From JAEUJM01 sp044221555 (GTDB taxonomy: Bacteria; Actinomycetota; Acidimicrobiia; Acidimicrobiales; DATDAH01): 61,794 nucleotides of DNA. Of the stretch, positions 32,469 through 39,889 are shown piece by piece. Where the stretch lies: the NCBI GenBank assembly GCA_044221555.1, contig JBGAOY010000024.1, forward strand, positions 1-61,794. Reading direction: 5' to 3'. The position numbers and the translations under genes were made by a program. The notes under the pieces were generated by a model. That model was not told the origin of the DNA and did not search any database. It saw only the letters and a program-made list of their open reading frames with translations. Numbering within the stretch: the first letter of the stretch is position 1; each line of letters begins with the position of its first letter.

Positions 32469-33773
32469 TCAGGCGACCCGAGGGGTGTGACCGGCGGTGA
32501 GCGGCTCGAGATCGGGGGCGGCCGCATCCCCTCCGGCGAGGTCGAGGACCGCGTCGGCTTCCTCGTCGCGGCGGACGGCCATGCGCCCCCAGGCGGCGGC
32601 GCCGAGGGCCGCGAGGCCACCGAGGGCCAGGCCGGCGCGGGCGCCCCAGAGGTCGCAGACGGCACCGAGGATGGGGCCGCCGATCGGCGTGCTTCCCAGG
32701 AAGAGGATGGCCTGGAGCGCCAGCACCCGGCCCCGCATCGTGGGGTCGGACTTCATCTGGACGATGGCGGTCGACGTGGTGAGGAACGTGATGCTCGCGA
32801 CCCCGACGAAGAACCCGAGGGGGAACGCGATCCACAAGGCCGGTGACAGGGCCAGGGCCAGCATGGCCACCCCGAACGTCGCCGACGAGACGATGACGTG
32901 ACGGGTGTCGACCTGGGTGCGGCGGGCGCCGAGGAGCGCACCGATCAGCGAGCCCACGGACATCGACGAGAGCAGGAGCGTGAACGTCGACGGAGCCCCG
33001 TCGAACGTGCGGGTCACGAACAGGGGCAGCACCACCTGGAAGTTGAAGGCCAGCGCGCCGACCACGCCCATCATCACCAGTGGGATGAAGAGGTCGGGCT
33101 CGCGGCGGGCGTAGCGCAGGCCTTCGCGCACCTGGCCCTTGGCCCGTTCGGCCACGATGCTCGGGCGCAGGTCGGCCGTGCGCATCAGGGCGAGGGCGAC
33201 CAGCACCGCGATGTAGGAGAGCCCGTCGACCACGAAGGCCCAGCCGAAGCCGACGGTCACCGTCAACAGGCCGGCGAGTGCGGGGCCGACGATGCGCGAG
33301 CTGGTCATCACCGCCGAGTTCAGGCCCACGGCGTTGGGCACGGCGTCCTCGGGCACCATCTCGACCACGAACGCCCGGCGGGCAGGGTTGTCGAAGGCCA
33401 TGGCCAGGCCGCCGAGGGAGGCGACCGCGTAGATCGCGATCAGCGGTGGCTGGTCCATGAAGGCGAGGGCGGCCAGGACGAAGGACTGCGCCATGGCGAA
33501 CACCTGCACGATCATCAGCAGCCTGCGCTTGTCGGAGCGGTCGGCGACCAGGCCGGCCCACGCGCCCAGCAACAGCACGGGCCCGAACTGGCAGGCGGCG
33601 AGCAGGCCCAGGGCCACACCGCTCTTCGTGAGGGACAGGACCAGCAGGCTCTGGGCGACCAGGGTCAGCCAGTTGCCCACCTGCGACACGCCCTGACCGA
33701 TGAAGAACAGGCGGAAGTTCCGGATCCTGAGTGAGCTGAAGGTCTCGCTCGTGGCGAGCCGGAACCGTGTCAT
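32469..33773 (-). CDS. MFS efflux transporter (EntS/enterobactin-exporter type)
   Basis: The 434-residue protein has about 12 membrane helices. The N-terminal RNFRLFFIGQGVSQVGNWL and the loop LVADRSDKRRLLMIVQ (MFS motif A) match the MFS_3 group of drug and siderophore exporters. A GQV-rich central loop separates the two six-helix halves. ATG 33773 overlaps the MarR stop as ATGA, so translation is coupled and the transporter is almost certainly under MarR control through the operator at 34280-34300. Substrate unknown. Confidence 0.91.
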   Translation of the reverse strand: MTRFRLATSETFSSLRIRNFRLFFIGQGVSQVGNWLTLVAQSLLVLSLTKSGVALGLLAACQFGPVLLLGAWAGLVADRSDKRRLLMIVQVFAMAQSFVLAALAFMDQPPLIAIYAVASLGGLAMAFDNPARRAFVVEMVPEDAVPNAVGLNSAVMTSSRIVGPALAGLLTVTVGFGWAFVVDGLSYIAVLVALALMRTADLRPSIVAERAKGQVREGLRYARREPDLFIPLVMMGVVGALAFNFQVVLPLFVTRTFDGAPSTFTLLLSSMSVGSLIGALLGARRTQVDTRHVIVSSATFGVAMLALALSPALWIAFPLGFFVGVASITFLTTSTAIVQMKSDPTMRGRVLALQAILFLGSTPIGGPILGAVCDLWGARAGLALGGLAALGAAAWGRMAVRRDEEADAVLDLAGGDAAAPDLEPLTAGHTPRVA

Positions 33774-34276
33774 GAGGCCGTGCGCTCGGAGGCGGGTGCC
33801 TCGGCGTTGGTCAGCGCCTCCAGGACGTCGAGCGCGTCGGACAACCGGCGGATGTCGTCGTCCCCGAGCTCGCTGAGACGGGTGGCCAGCCAGGCGGTGC
33901 GCCGGCGGCGCGCCTGCTCGAGGTGGCGGCGGCCGGCCGCGGTGAGCGCCACGCGGCACACCCGCCCGTCGTCCGGGTCGGGGCGGCGGGCGACGAGGCC
34001 CTTGGCCTCGAGCTTCTGGACGGCCTTGGTGATGGTCGGCGCGGCCACCTGCTCGTGGGCGGCCAGCTCACCGAAGGTGAGCGGACCGGCGCGTCCGACC
34101 GTCGTGAGGGCGGCGAGCAGCGTCGGCGCCAGACCGCTCTGGTCCTGCTGGCGCAGGATGCGGGCCAGACGGGCGACGACCACCCGGAGGTGGCCCGCCA
34201 ACTCGGTGTCGGTGTCGGCGTCGCGTCCGGTGACGGCGCTCGACGACTCGTGGTGGACGGCGGCGGACGCGGACAT
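33770..34276 (-). CDS. MarR-family transcriptional regulator
   Basis: The 168-residue winged-helix regulator has LTFGELAAHEQVAAPTITKAV (recognition region), KLEAKGLVARRPDPDDGRVCRVALT (wing with DxRxxR-type contacts) and C-terminal dimer helices. It is first in an operon with the MFS exporter and sits directly behind the palindrome at 34280-34300, the usual autorepressor layout: a ligand would release the repressor and induce efflux. Start ATG 34276. Confidence 0.92.
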   Translation of the reverse strand: MSASAAVHHESSSAVTGRDADTDTELAGHLRVVVARLARILRQQDQSGLAPTLLAALTTVGRAGPLTFGELAAHEQVAAPTITKAVQKLEAKGLVARRPDPDDGRVCRVALTAAGRRHLEQARRRRTAWLATRLSELGDDDIRRLSDALDVLEALTNAEAPASERTAS

Positions 34277-34279
34277 GAA

Positions 34280-34300
34280 AGTTAGTTTACCGAGCTAACT
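34280..34300. promoter_or_regulatory. MarR-type operator
   Basis: AGTTAG-N9-CTAACT is a perfect 6-bp inverted repeat 4 to 24 bases upstream of the marR ATG, in a short AT-rich island unlike the surrounding DNA. The palindrome AACTAGTT at 34297-34304 overlaps its right arm. Size, spacing and place fit a MarR dimer site that would block promoter or ribosome access. Confidence 0.7.
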
Positions 34301-34343
34301 AGTTGTTCCCACCCTCCCGCCTGGACCGTGGCACGATCGCTCC

Positions 34344-35315
34344 ATGGAAGCGAGCTCCCGAGCGACGCTGGTCGACGCCGGCGGTACCGCCATCGACCCG
34401 TCCTGGGACGATGTCGCCGCGCACCGTGACGCCGGCACCACGATCTGGCTCGACCTGCAAGCGCCCTCGGACGAGGACATCGACCGCGTCGGCGAGCTGT
34501 TCTCGTTCCATCGCCTCGCCATCGACGACAGCCAGCGGTTCTCCCAACGGGCCAAGCTGGTGGTGTACGGGGATCACGCCTTCGTCGTGGCGTTCGCGGC
34601 CAACGTCGACAGCGAGCACGACCGCACCGAGGTCCACTGCTACTACCGCCCGGGTGTGGTGGTCACCGTGCATCGCGAGCCCTGTCCCGCCGTCGAGGAG
34701 TGGCTGGCGACGGGCTTCGACCACGAGTTCGACGCGCCGGGCCTCTTCCTGCTCTACCGCCTCCTCGACTCGCTCGCCTCCAGCTTCCCGCCGGTGCTCG
34801 ACGAGATCGACGAGCGCCTGGTCGAGCTCGAGGATGCGATCCTCGCCGACCCCGACCCCGGGCACATGGCGGTGCTCACCTCGCTGAAGCGCCAACTCAG
34901 CCATCTGCGCCGGGCGGTCATCCCCGGCCGCGACACGCTCGGTGGTGGCACCAGCCTGGCCATCGAGGAGCTGCCCGGCATGAGCGACGAGGCCCGCCGG
35001 TACTTCCGCGACCTCTACGACCACCTCGTGCACGTGGCCGAGCAGGTGGACAGCGAGCGAGAGCACGCCGCGTCGGTGATGGACGTCTACCTCACCACCG
35101 TCAACAACAAGCAGAACGACGTCATGAAGCAGTTGACGGCGCTGTCCACGTTCTTCCTGCCCCTCATGTTCATCACCGGCTTCTTCGGGATGAACTTCCC
35201 CTGGATGGTGCGCCACATCGAGGGCTGGGGGTGGTTCCTGTTGATGGGTGTCGGCCTCCAGGCGCTCAGTGTGGCCGTGGTCCTGGTCCTCCTGCGGCGC
35301 CGGCGCTGGTACTAG
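34344..35315 (+). CDS. corA: CorA-family magnesium/divalent cation channel
   Basis: The 323-residue protein has a large N-terminal cytoplasmic domain, a long helix, and two C-terminal membrane helices separated by the GMN signature (FFGMNFPWM near residues 285-293), with a basic tail RRRRWY. It is the pentameric CorA layout for Mg2+ (or Co2+/Ni2+) uptake. Nickel is notable given the hydrogenase later in the window, but Mg2+ is the default. ATG 34344 opens 67 bp from the divergent marR gene. Its stop overlaps the stop of the convergent small membrane protein gene. Confidence 0.94.
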   Translation: MEASSRATLVDAGGTAIDPSWDDVAAHRDAGTTIWLDLQAPSDEDIDRVGELFSFHRLAIDDSQRFSQRAKLVVYGDHAFVVAFAANVDSEHDRTEVHCYYRPGVVVTVHREPCPAVEEWLATGFDHEFDAPGLFLLYRLLDSLASSFPPVLDEIDERLVELEDAILADPDPGHMAVLTSLKRQLSHLRRAVIPGRDTLGGGTSLAIEELPGMSDEARRYFRDLYDHLVHVAEQVDSEREHAASVMDVYLTTVNNKQNDVMKQLTALSTFFLPLMFITGFFGMNFPWMVRHIEGWGWFLLMGVGLQALSVAVVLVLLRRRRWY

Positions 35316-35473
35316 GAGGCGCGGGCGTCGGCCTCGTCGAGGCGCGCCCGCAGGCGGTCCCGCAGCTCGTCGGCGTCATAGTGCTGCCAGGCGCGGCGCC
35401 GGCGCACCAGCACGTACCCGGTGGCGGCGACCCCGACGATCCCGGCGATGCCAAGGAGCTTCCACAGGCGCAT
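35312..35473 (-). CDS. small single-pass membrane protein
   Basis: The 53-residue protein starts at ATG 35473 with one helix (LWKLLGIAGIVGVAATGYVLV), then RRRRAWQHYDADELRDRLRARLDEADA, an amphipathic charged tail. It has no known family name. Such tails are common in small actinobacterial membrane proteins. Its stop overlaps that of corA (convergent), and its ATG is 35 bp from the divergent papain-like gene. The real-gene call rests on topology and frame use only. Confidence 0.6.
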   Translation of the reverse strand: MRLWKLLGIAGIVGVAATGYVLVRRRRAWQHYDADELRDRLRARLDEADARAS

Positions 35474-35507
35474 GACACGTAACGTACCCCCCGTGCCGGC
35501 CTCCACC

Positions 35508-36125
35508 ATGTCCCTCGCCGAGGCGGCGGACGTCACCTCGACCGGCGACCTGTGGCTGTTCAGGGGACGGAAGGCCGCCGACCGGGCCATCCGCGTGCTC
35601 ACCAACAGCCCGGTCAACCACGTGGCCATGGCCGTGACGATCGACGACCTGCCCCCCCTGCTCTGGCACGCCGAGCTGGGTCAGTCGCTGCCCGACGCGT
35701 GGACCGGTGAGCCCCACCGCGGCGCGCAGCTGCACCGGCTGGAGGACGCGGTCAACACATGGGTGCACAAGTACGGGCAGACCCCCTACTTCCGCCAACT
35801 CGACCACGCGGTCACGCGCGAGATGGAGGACGAGGTGCTGCGGGTGGTCAACGAGTTCGACGGGCACCGCTTCCCCCACACCCCGACGCTGGCGCGGCAC
35901 TGGCTGCTGGGCCGTGTGCGCCGCGGTGTGCCGATGGAGGACATCTACTGCGCCGAGTTGGTGGCCCTCACCTACCAGCGGATGGGCCTGCTCGATGCCA
36001 AGCGCCCGGTGAACTGGTACGACCCCGGCCGCTTCTGGAGCGGCGATCGGCTGCAGCTGTCGGCCGGCGCCACCCTCGGCGAGGAGATCCACGTGACCGT
36101 CCCCACGCCGGCCGAGCGCTGGTAG
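35508..36125 (+). CDS. permuted papain-like (YiiX/NlpC-P60 superfamily) enzyme
   Basis: The 205-residue protein begins with DLWLFRGRKAADRAIRVLTNSPVNHVAMAVT, where His is the first catalytic residue of the permuted order, and has the late cysteine in EDIYCAELVALTYQRMGLLD, followed by PVNWYDPGRFWSGD. This His-before-Cys order is the mark of the YaeF/YiiX permuted papain-like amidases and lipid-modifying enzymes. It has no signal peptide. GTG 35493 is an alternative start. It ends 5 bp before the EamA gene, so the pair is probably co-transcribed. Confidence 0.78.
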   Translation: MSLAEAADVTSTGDLWLFRGRKAADRAIRVLTNSPVNHVAMAVTIDDLPPLLWHAELGQSLPDAWTGEPHRGAQLHRLEDAVNTWVHKYGQTPYFRQLDHAVTREMEDEVLRVVNEFDGHRFPHTPTLARHWLLGRVRRGVPMEDIYCAELVALTYQRMGLLDAKRPVNWYDPGRFWSGDRLQLSAGATLGEEIHVTVPTPAERW

Positions 36126-36130
36126 CGGGC

Positions 36131-37036
36131 ATGTCGCGCCGAGGCTGGATCCTCTTCTCCCTCATGTCGGTCATCTGGGGGCTGCCCTACCTGCTGATCA
36201 AGGTGGCCGTCGACGACCTCAGCCCCGCGGTGGTGGTGGCCGGACGCACGACCATCGCGGCCCTCCTGCTGCTCCCCGTGGCCATCCACCAGGGGGCGAT
36301 CCGACCCGCGCTGGCCCACTGGCGGTGGCTGCTGCCGTTCACCGCGCTGGAGATGGCGATCCCCTGGCTGTTGCTCACCGACGCCGAGCAGCGCCTGCCG
36401 TCCGGCCTCACCGGCCTGCTCGTCGCCACGGTCCCGCTCTTCGGCGCCGCCACCGCACTGGTGCTCGGCGACCGCACGGTGCTGAGCCCGAAGCGGCTCT
36501 CGGGGCTGGCCCTCGGCGTCGTGGGCGTGGCCCTGCTGGTCGGCTTCGGCGGCGACGACGGCACGGTCGACGTGCGCAGCGTCGTCCAGGTGCTGCTCGT
36601 CGCGGTCGGCTACGCCGTGGCCCCGTTCATCGCCTCGAAGCGCCTCGGGTCGGTCCCCACCATGGGTGTCGTCACCACGTCGATCGGCATCGTCGCCCTG
36701 CTGTACCTGCCCGCAGCCGTCGTCTTGCGACCCGACGACCCGCCGCCCGCCAACACGATCTGGGCCGTGATCGGGCTCGGCGTGCTGTGCACGGCCATCG
36801 CCTTCCTCGTGTTCTTCGCCCTCATCGACGAGGTGGGGCCGGCCCGGGCCACGCTGATCACCTTCGCCAACCCCGCCGTGGCGCTGAGCCTCGGCGTGGT
36901 CGTGCTCGGCGAGTCGCTCACCCTCGGCCTGGTCCTCGGCTTCCCGGTGGTGCTGGCGGGCTGCTGGCTGGCCAGCCGCCACGACGTCCCTGACACCCCC
37001 GAGCTCGACCCGGAGGCCGCCGTCGCCCCCGCCTGA
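36131..37036 (+). CDS. EamA/DMT-family transporter
   Basis: The 301-residue protein has ten predicted membrane helices and the two EamA repeats. The first is WILFSLMSVIWGLPYLLIKV with the conserved RTTIAALLLLP; the second ends LITFANPAVALSLGVVVLGE, a family signature. It would export amino acids, metabolites or drugs. It starts five bases after the papain-like gene. The region after its stop holds the AGGAGG leader of the next gene. Confidence 0.93.
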   Translation: MSRRGWILFSLMSVIWGLPYLLIKVAVDDLSPAVVVAGRTTIAALLLLPVAIHQGAIRPALAHWRWLLPFTALEMAIPWLLLTDAEQRLPSGLTGLLVATVPLFGAATALVLGDRTVLSPKRLSGLALGVVGVALLVGFGGDDGTVDVRSVVQVLLVAVGYAVAPFIASKRLGSVPTMGVVTTSIGIVALLYLPAAVVLRPDDPPPANTIWAVIGLGVLCTAIAFLVFFALIDEVGPARATLITFANPAVALSLGVVVLGESLTLGLVLGFPVVLAGCWLASRHDVPDTPELDPEAAVAPA

Positions 37037-37140
37037 TCGACGCCGAGGACGCGTGGCATCTCCGTGACCTTGGACTCTGTGCCGAGCCGGCAGGCAGGCG
37101 CACCCTGGTGCTGACCAGACGTTCGAGCAGGAGGTTCGAG

Positions 37141-37647
37141 ATGTTCTCCAAGCGGTACTGGGCGGGTCTGGCAGTGGCGGTGATCGCCGTCTTCGGCGCT
37201 GGCGTCGCGGGGGTGGCCTTCGCGGCCGACTTCCCCGACGTCCCCTCGTCCAACCAGTACTACGGCGACGTCATGTGGGCCACCGGGCGCGGCGTGGCCG
37301 CGGCCTACCCCGACGGCACCTTCCGTCCCAACGACCCCCTGACCCGCAACCGCGCGGCCAGGTGGTTCCACAACTACAACAGCAGCTTCACCATCACGAA
37401 CACCATCACCGACCCGGCCGCCTCCGACATCTTCGGCGCGTCGAGGAGCTGCCCGAGCGGCTACCGCGCCCTGGCCGGTGGCGGCTCGATCGGCATCAAC
37501 GGTGGCAACGTGTTCATGGTGCAGAACACGCGGATCCGCCAGTCCGGCGAGCTCGACCGGTGGTACGTCTCCTGGGAGACCGAGAACAACGCGGTCGTCG
37601 ACCCGTACAACATGGTCGTCTGGGTGCTCTGCGCGCCGTACTCGTAG
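37141..37647 (+). CDS. secreted protein with one S-layer-homology-like repeat
   Basis: The 168-residue exported protein has a signal peptide at 1-28 (AGLAVAVIAVFGAGVAGVAFA), then an SLH-like stretch (FPDVPSSNQYYGDVMWATGRG, AYPDGTFRPNDPLTRNRAARW) at about 31-76. The C-terminal half contains CPSGYRALAGGGSIGINGGNVFM and two more cysteines. SLH repeats bind secondary wall polymers, but three repeats are usual, so one may not anchor alone. Strong ribosome site AGGAGG lies 6 bases before ATG 37141. A 13-bp-stem terminator follows, so this is a single-gene unit. Confidence 0.85.
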   Translation: MFSKRYWAGLAVAVIAVFGAGVAGVAFAADFPDVPSSNQYYGDVMWATGRGVAAAYPDGTFRPNDPLTRNRAARWFHNYNSSFTITNTITDPAASDIFGASRSCPSGYRALAGGGSIGINGGNVFMVQNTRIRQSGELDRWYVSWETENNAVVDPYNMVVWVLCAPYS

Positions 37648-37672
37648 GCGCCGACTCGTAGGAGTCACCCCG

Positions 37673-37715
37673 GCCGCGGCGTCCCCACCCCGCCCGACGG
37701 GAGGGACGCCGCGGC
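37673..37715 (+). terminator. 13-bp-stem terminator after the SLH protein gene
   Basis: GCCGCGGCGTCCC pairs perfectly with GGGACGCCGCGGC across a 17-base loop, 25 bases after the SLH-protein stop and before the metallophosphoesterase ATG at 37745. Confidence 0.7.
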
Positions 37716-37744
37716 GGCGCGTGGGCCGTACAGTCGGCTGACCC

Positions 37745-38869
37745 ATGTCCACCTCGACGCTCAGCCTGCTACTGGCCCTGCTGGCCGTCCCCGCGCTCAC
37801 CGGAACCGTCTGGCTCACGGCGCGACATCTCAGCGGGCCCGCGGCGGCACTCGTCGAGCTGCTGGTCGCCGCGCTCGTCGGCCTCGGCCAGTTGGCCGTC
37901 GTCCACCAGGCCGGGGGCGACCACTTCGATGCCATGGCGGTCGTCTACCTGGACCTCGTCCTCACGCTGCCGCTCGTGGCCGTCATGTTGCTGCTCGGTG
38001 GCGTCGTCGGTGGTCGCTGGGGCCTGCCTCGACTCGGCCGCGTGGCCACGGCGGGTGCCGTGGTGGTCATGCTGGCCGCGCCGCTCGGCTTCTACGCGAC
38101 CCACATCGAGCCCTACGCCGTGTCGGTCGAGCGGGTCGCGCTGGCGCTTCCCCCCGAACGGGCCGGCAGCGACACGCTGCGCATCGGCGTGATCACCGAC
38201 CTGCAGACCACCGAGATCGGCGGCTACGAGCGCCGGGCGCTGCGCCTGCTCGACGACGCCGACCCCGACCTGGTCCTGGTGGGCGGGGACCTGTTCCAGG
38301 GCTCGCCGCGCCAGCTCTCCGACAACCGGGACGCACTGCGCGACCTGTTCACCGGCTTGGACGCGCCCGCCGGTGTCTACGTGGTCGAGGGGGACACCGA
38401 CGATGCCCAGACCCTGGCCGACCTGTTCGCAGGTACGTCGGTGACCTACCTCTGGAACCAGGTGGTGGAGATCCAGGTCGGCGACCGGACGGTGCGGATC
38501 GCCCTGTTGGGCAACAACCGCGGCCGCGACTACCAGGCGGGCATGGCCGCGATCGCCGAGCTGACCGCCGCACCACCGTCGACCGTGACCGTCGCCCTCG
38601 GCCACCGGCCCGACTGGGTGTTCGACGTGCCCGACGGCGCCGTCGACCTCGTCGTGGCCGGCCACACCCACGGAGGGCAGATCCAGCTGCCGGTCATCGG
38701 GCCGCTCATGACGCTGACCGAGGTGCCGCGGGACGTCGCCGCCGGCGGGCTGCACGAGGTGGGCGGCACCCCGATCTACGTCAGCCACGGCGTCGGCCAC
38801 GAGCAGCAGGGTGCCCCCCAGATCCGCTTCCTGGCCCCGCCGAACGTCGGTCTCGTCGAGCTGGGCTGA
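37745..38869 (+). CDS. membrane-anchored calcineurin-like phosphoesterase with altered active site
   Basis: The 374-residue protein has about four N-terminal membrane helices (to about residue 120), then a metallophosphoesterase domain of the YkuE/metallophos_2 type, ending with the intact motif VVAGHTHGGQIQLP. Earlier motifs are altered: DxH reads TDLQ, with Gln for the metal His; GDxx survives as VGGDLFQG; and GNHE/D reads VEGDTDD, with no Asn-His pair. Metal binding may be weakened or lost. It acts outside the membrane if topology is conventional. A hairpin lies between it and the convergent alpha/beta hydrolase. Confidence 0.82.
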   Translation: MSTSTLSLLLALLAVPALTGTVWLTARHLSGPAAALVELLVAALVGLGQLAVVHQAGGDHFDAMAVVYLDLVLTLPLVAVMLLLGGVVGGRWGLPRLGRVATAGAVVVMLAAPLGFYATHIEPYAVSVERVALALPPERAGSDTLRIGVITDLQTTEIGGYERRALRLLDDADPDLVLVGGDLFQGSPRQLSDNRDALRDLFTGLDAPAGVYVVEGDTDDAQTLADLFAGTSVTYLWNQVVEIQVGDRTVRIALLGNNRGRDYQAGMAAIAELTAAPPSTVTVALGHRPDWVFDVPDGAVDLVVAGHTHGGQIQLPVIGPLMTLTEVPRDVAAGGLHEVGGTPIYVSHGVGHEQQGAPQIRFLAPPNVGLVELG

Positions 38870-38888
38870 GGCTCACCGGGATCGGCAC

Positions 38889-38913
38889 CCGGTTCCGGGG
38901 CCCCGGGCACCGG
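38889..38913. terminator. GC-rich hairpin between convergent genes
   Basis: The centre CCGGGGCCCCGG and outer CCGGT/ACCGG arms form an interrupted stem with one bulge between genes ending at 38869 (plus) and 38937 (minus). It is likely a shared terminator. Confidence 0.5.
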
Positions 38914-38936
38914 ATCGGGCGCCGGCTCGACGGGGC

Positions 38937-39737
38937 TCAGCGGTCGGCGGTGAGGAAGTCCAGGATGTCGGGAAAGGCGGCCGGGTCCTGCGCGAGGAAG
39001 GCGTGGCCACCCTCGTAGAAGCGCAGCTCGGCGCCCTCGACGCGCGAGGCGATCGCCTCGCTGTTGGACGGCGGGGCGATGCCGTCGAAGCGCCCGCCGG
39101 CCACGAGCGTGGGGCAGGTGATGCGGGGCAGTCGGTCCCAGACGTCGTGGCGGGCACGGGCGCGGAGCTGCTCCGAACGCCCCCTGGCCTCGTCGGGGCC
39201 TGCGGGCGCGGCCCGCCGGGACGCCATCATCTCCACGAGGGCCTGGTCGCCCGGATGCGACGCCAGCCATTCGGGGGTGAAGCGGGTGTCGAGCACCGCC
39301 AGTCCGATCGCCGCCTGCTCGGCCGCCGGTCGATCGGCCAGCTCGTGCAGCGGGTACGACGACCCTCCAGTGCCCCCGGGTGACGTGCACAGGAGGGCGA
39401 GGCGCTCGACCCGCTCGGGACGGGTGACCGCGAGCTCCTGGGCCACCATGCCGCCGAAGCTGAGGCCGACCACACGGCACCGCTCCCAGCCGACGTGGTC
39501 GAGCAGACCGAGGGCGTCGGTGGCGTAGTCGGCCATCGCGTAGGGCCCCGGAGGAACCGACGTGCGGCCCAGCCCCCGCTGGTCGTGGGCCAGCACCTCG
39601 CACTGCTCCGCCAGCACGGCGACGATCACCGCGGCCTCGGCCAGGGTGGACCCGGAGCCGTTGATGAACAGCACCGGCGCGCCGGTGCCGTGACGCTCGT
39701 AGTACAGGTCGATGCCGTTGACCGCGGCGTGGGGCAC
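38937..39737 (-). CDS. alpha/beta-hydrolase fold protein (enol-lactonase-like)
   Basis: The 266-residue protein has early LYYERHGTGAPVLFINGSG, the elbow GLSFGGMVAQELAV with Ser as nucleophile, the acid in TLVAGGRFDGIAP and His in EGGHAFLAQ. It resembles 3-oxoadipate enol-lactonase and other small-molecule hydrolases. It has no signal. It is divergent from the large APC permease with 152 bp between. Substrate unknown. Confidence 0.9.
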   Translation of the reverse strand: MPHAAVNGIDLYYERHGTGAPVLFINGSGSTLAEAAVIVAVLAEQCEVLAHDQRGLGRTSVPPGPYAMADYATDALGLLDHVGWERCRVVGLSFGGMVAQELAVTRPERVERLALLCTSPGGTGGSSYPLHELADRPAAEQAAIGLAVLDTRFTPEWLASHPGDQALVEMMASRRAAPAGPDEARGRSEQLRARARHDVWDRLPRITCPTLVAGGRFDGIAPPSNSEAIASRVEGAELRFYEGGHAFLAQDPAAFPDILDFLTADR

Positions 39738-39827
39738 GGCGTCACGTTAGGGCGGTTCGGCCGGGCGATCCGGACGCCGCCGACCCGAGGTCACGGGCCC
39801 CGCCAAGGGCGCGTCAGGACATCCCGC

Positions 39828-39849
39828 GAACGCGTCAAGAACGCGCCAA
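39828..39849. repeat. tandem 11-bp repeat upstream of the APC permease
   Basis: GAACGCGTCAA is followed at once by GAACGCGCCAA (10 of 11 identical), and a related CGCGTCAGG lies at 39811-39818. The repeats sit 40-60 bases before the permease ATG, a place where a regulator could bind. No family is recognised. Confidence 0.35.
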
Positions 39850-39889
39850 GACGGGCCCACGTCCCACGTCGCGCCAGTAGACCGCCGCC

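Noticed and set aside
34344..35315. Dedicated nickel importer for the hydrogenase
   Set aside because: CorA with GMN is generally a Mg2+ channel, and it lies 18 kb from the hydrogenase; no nickel-specific evidence is visible.
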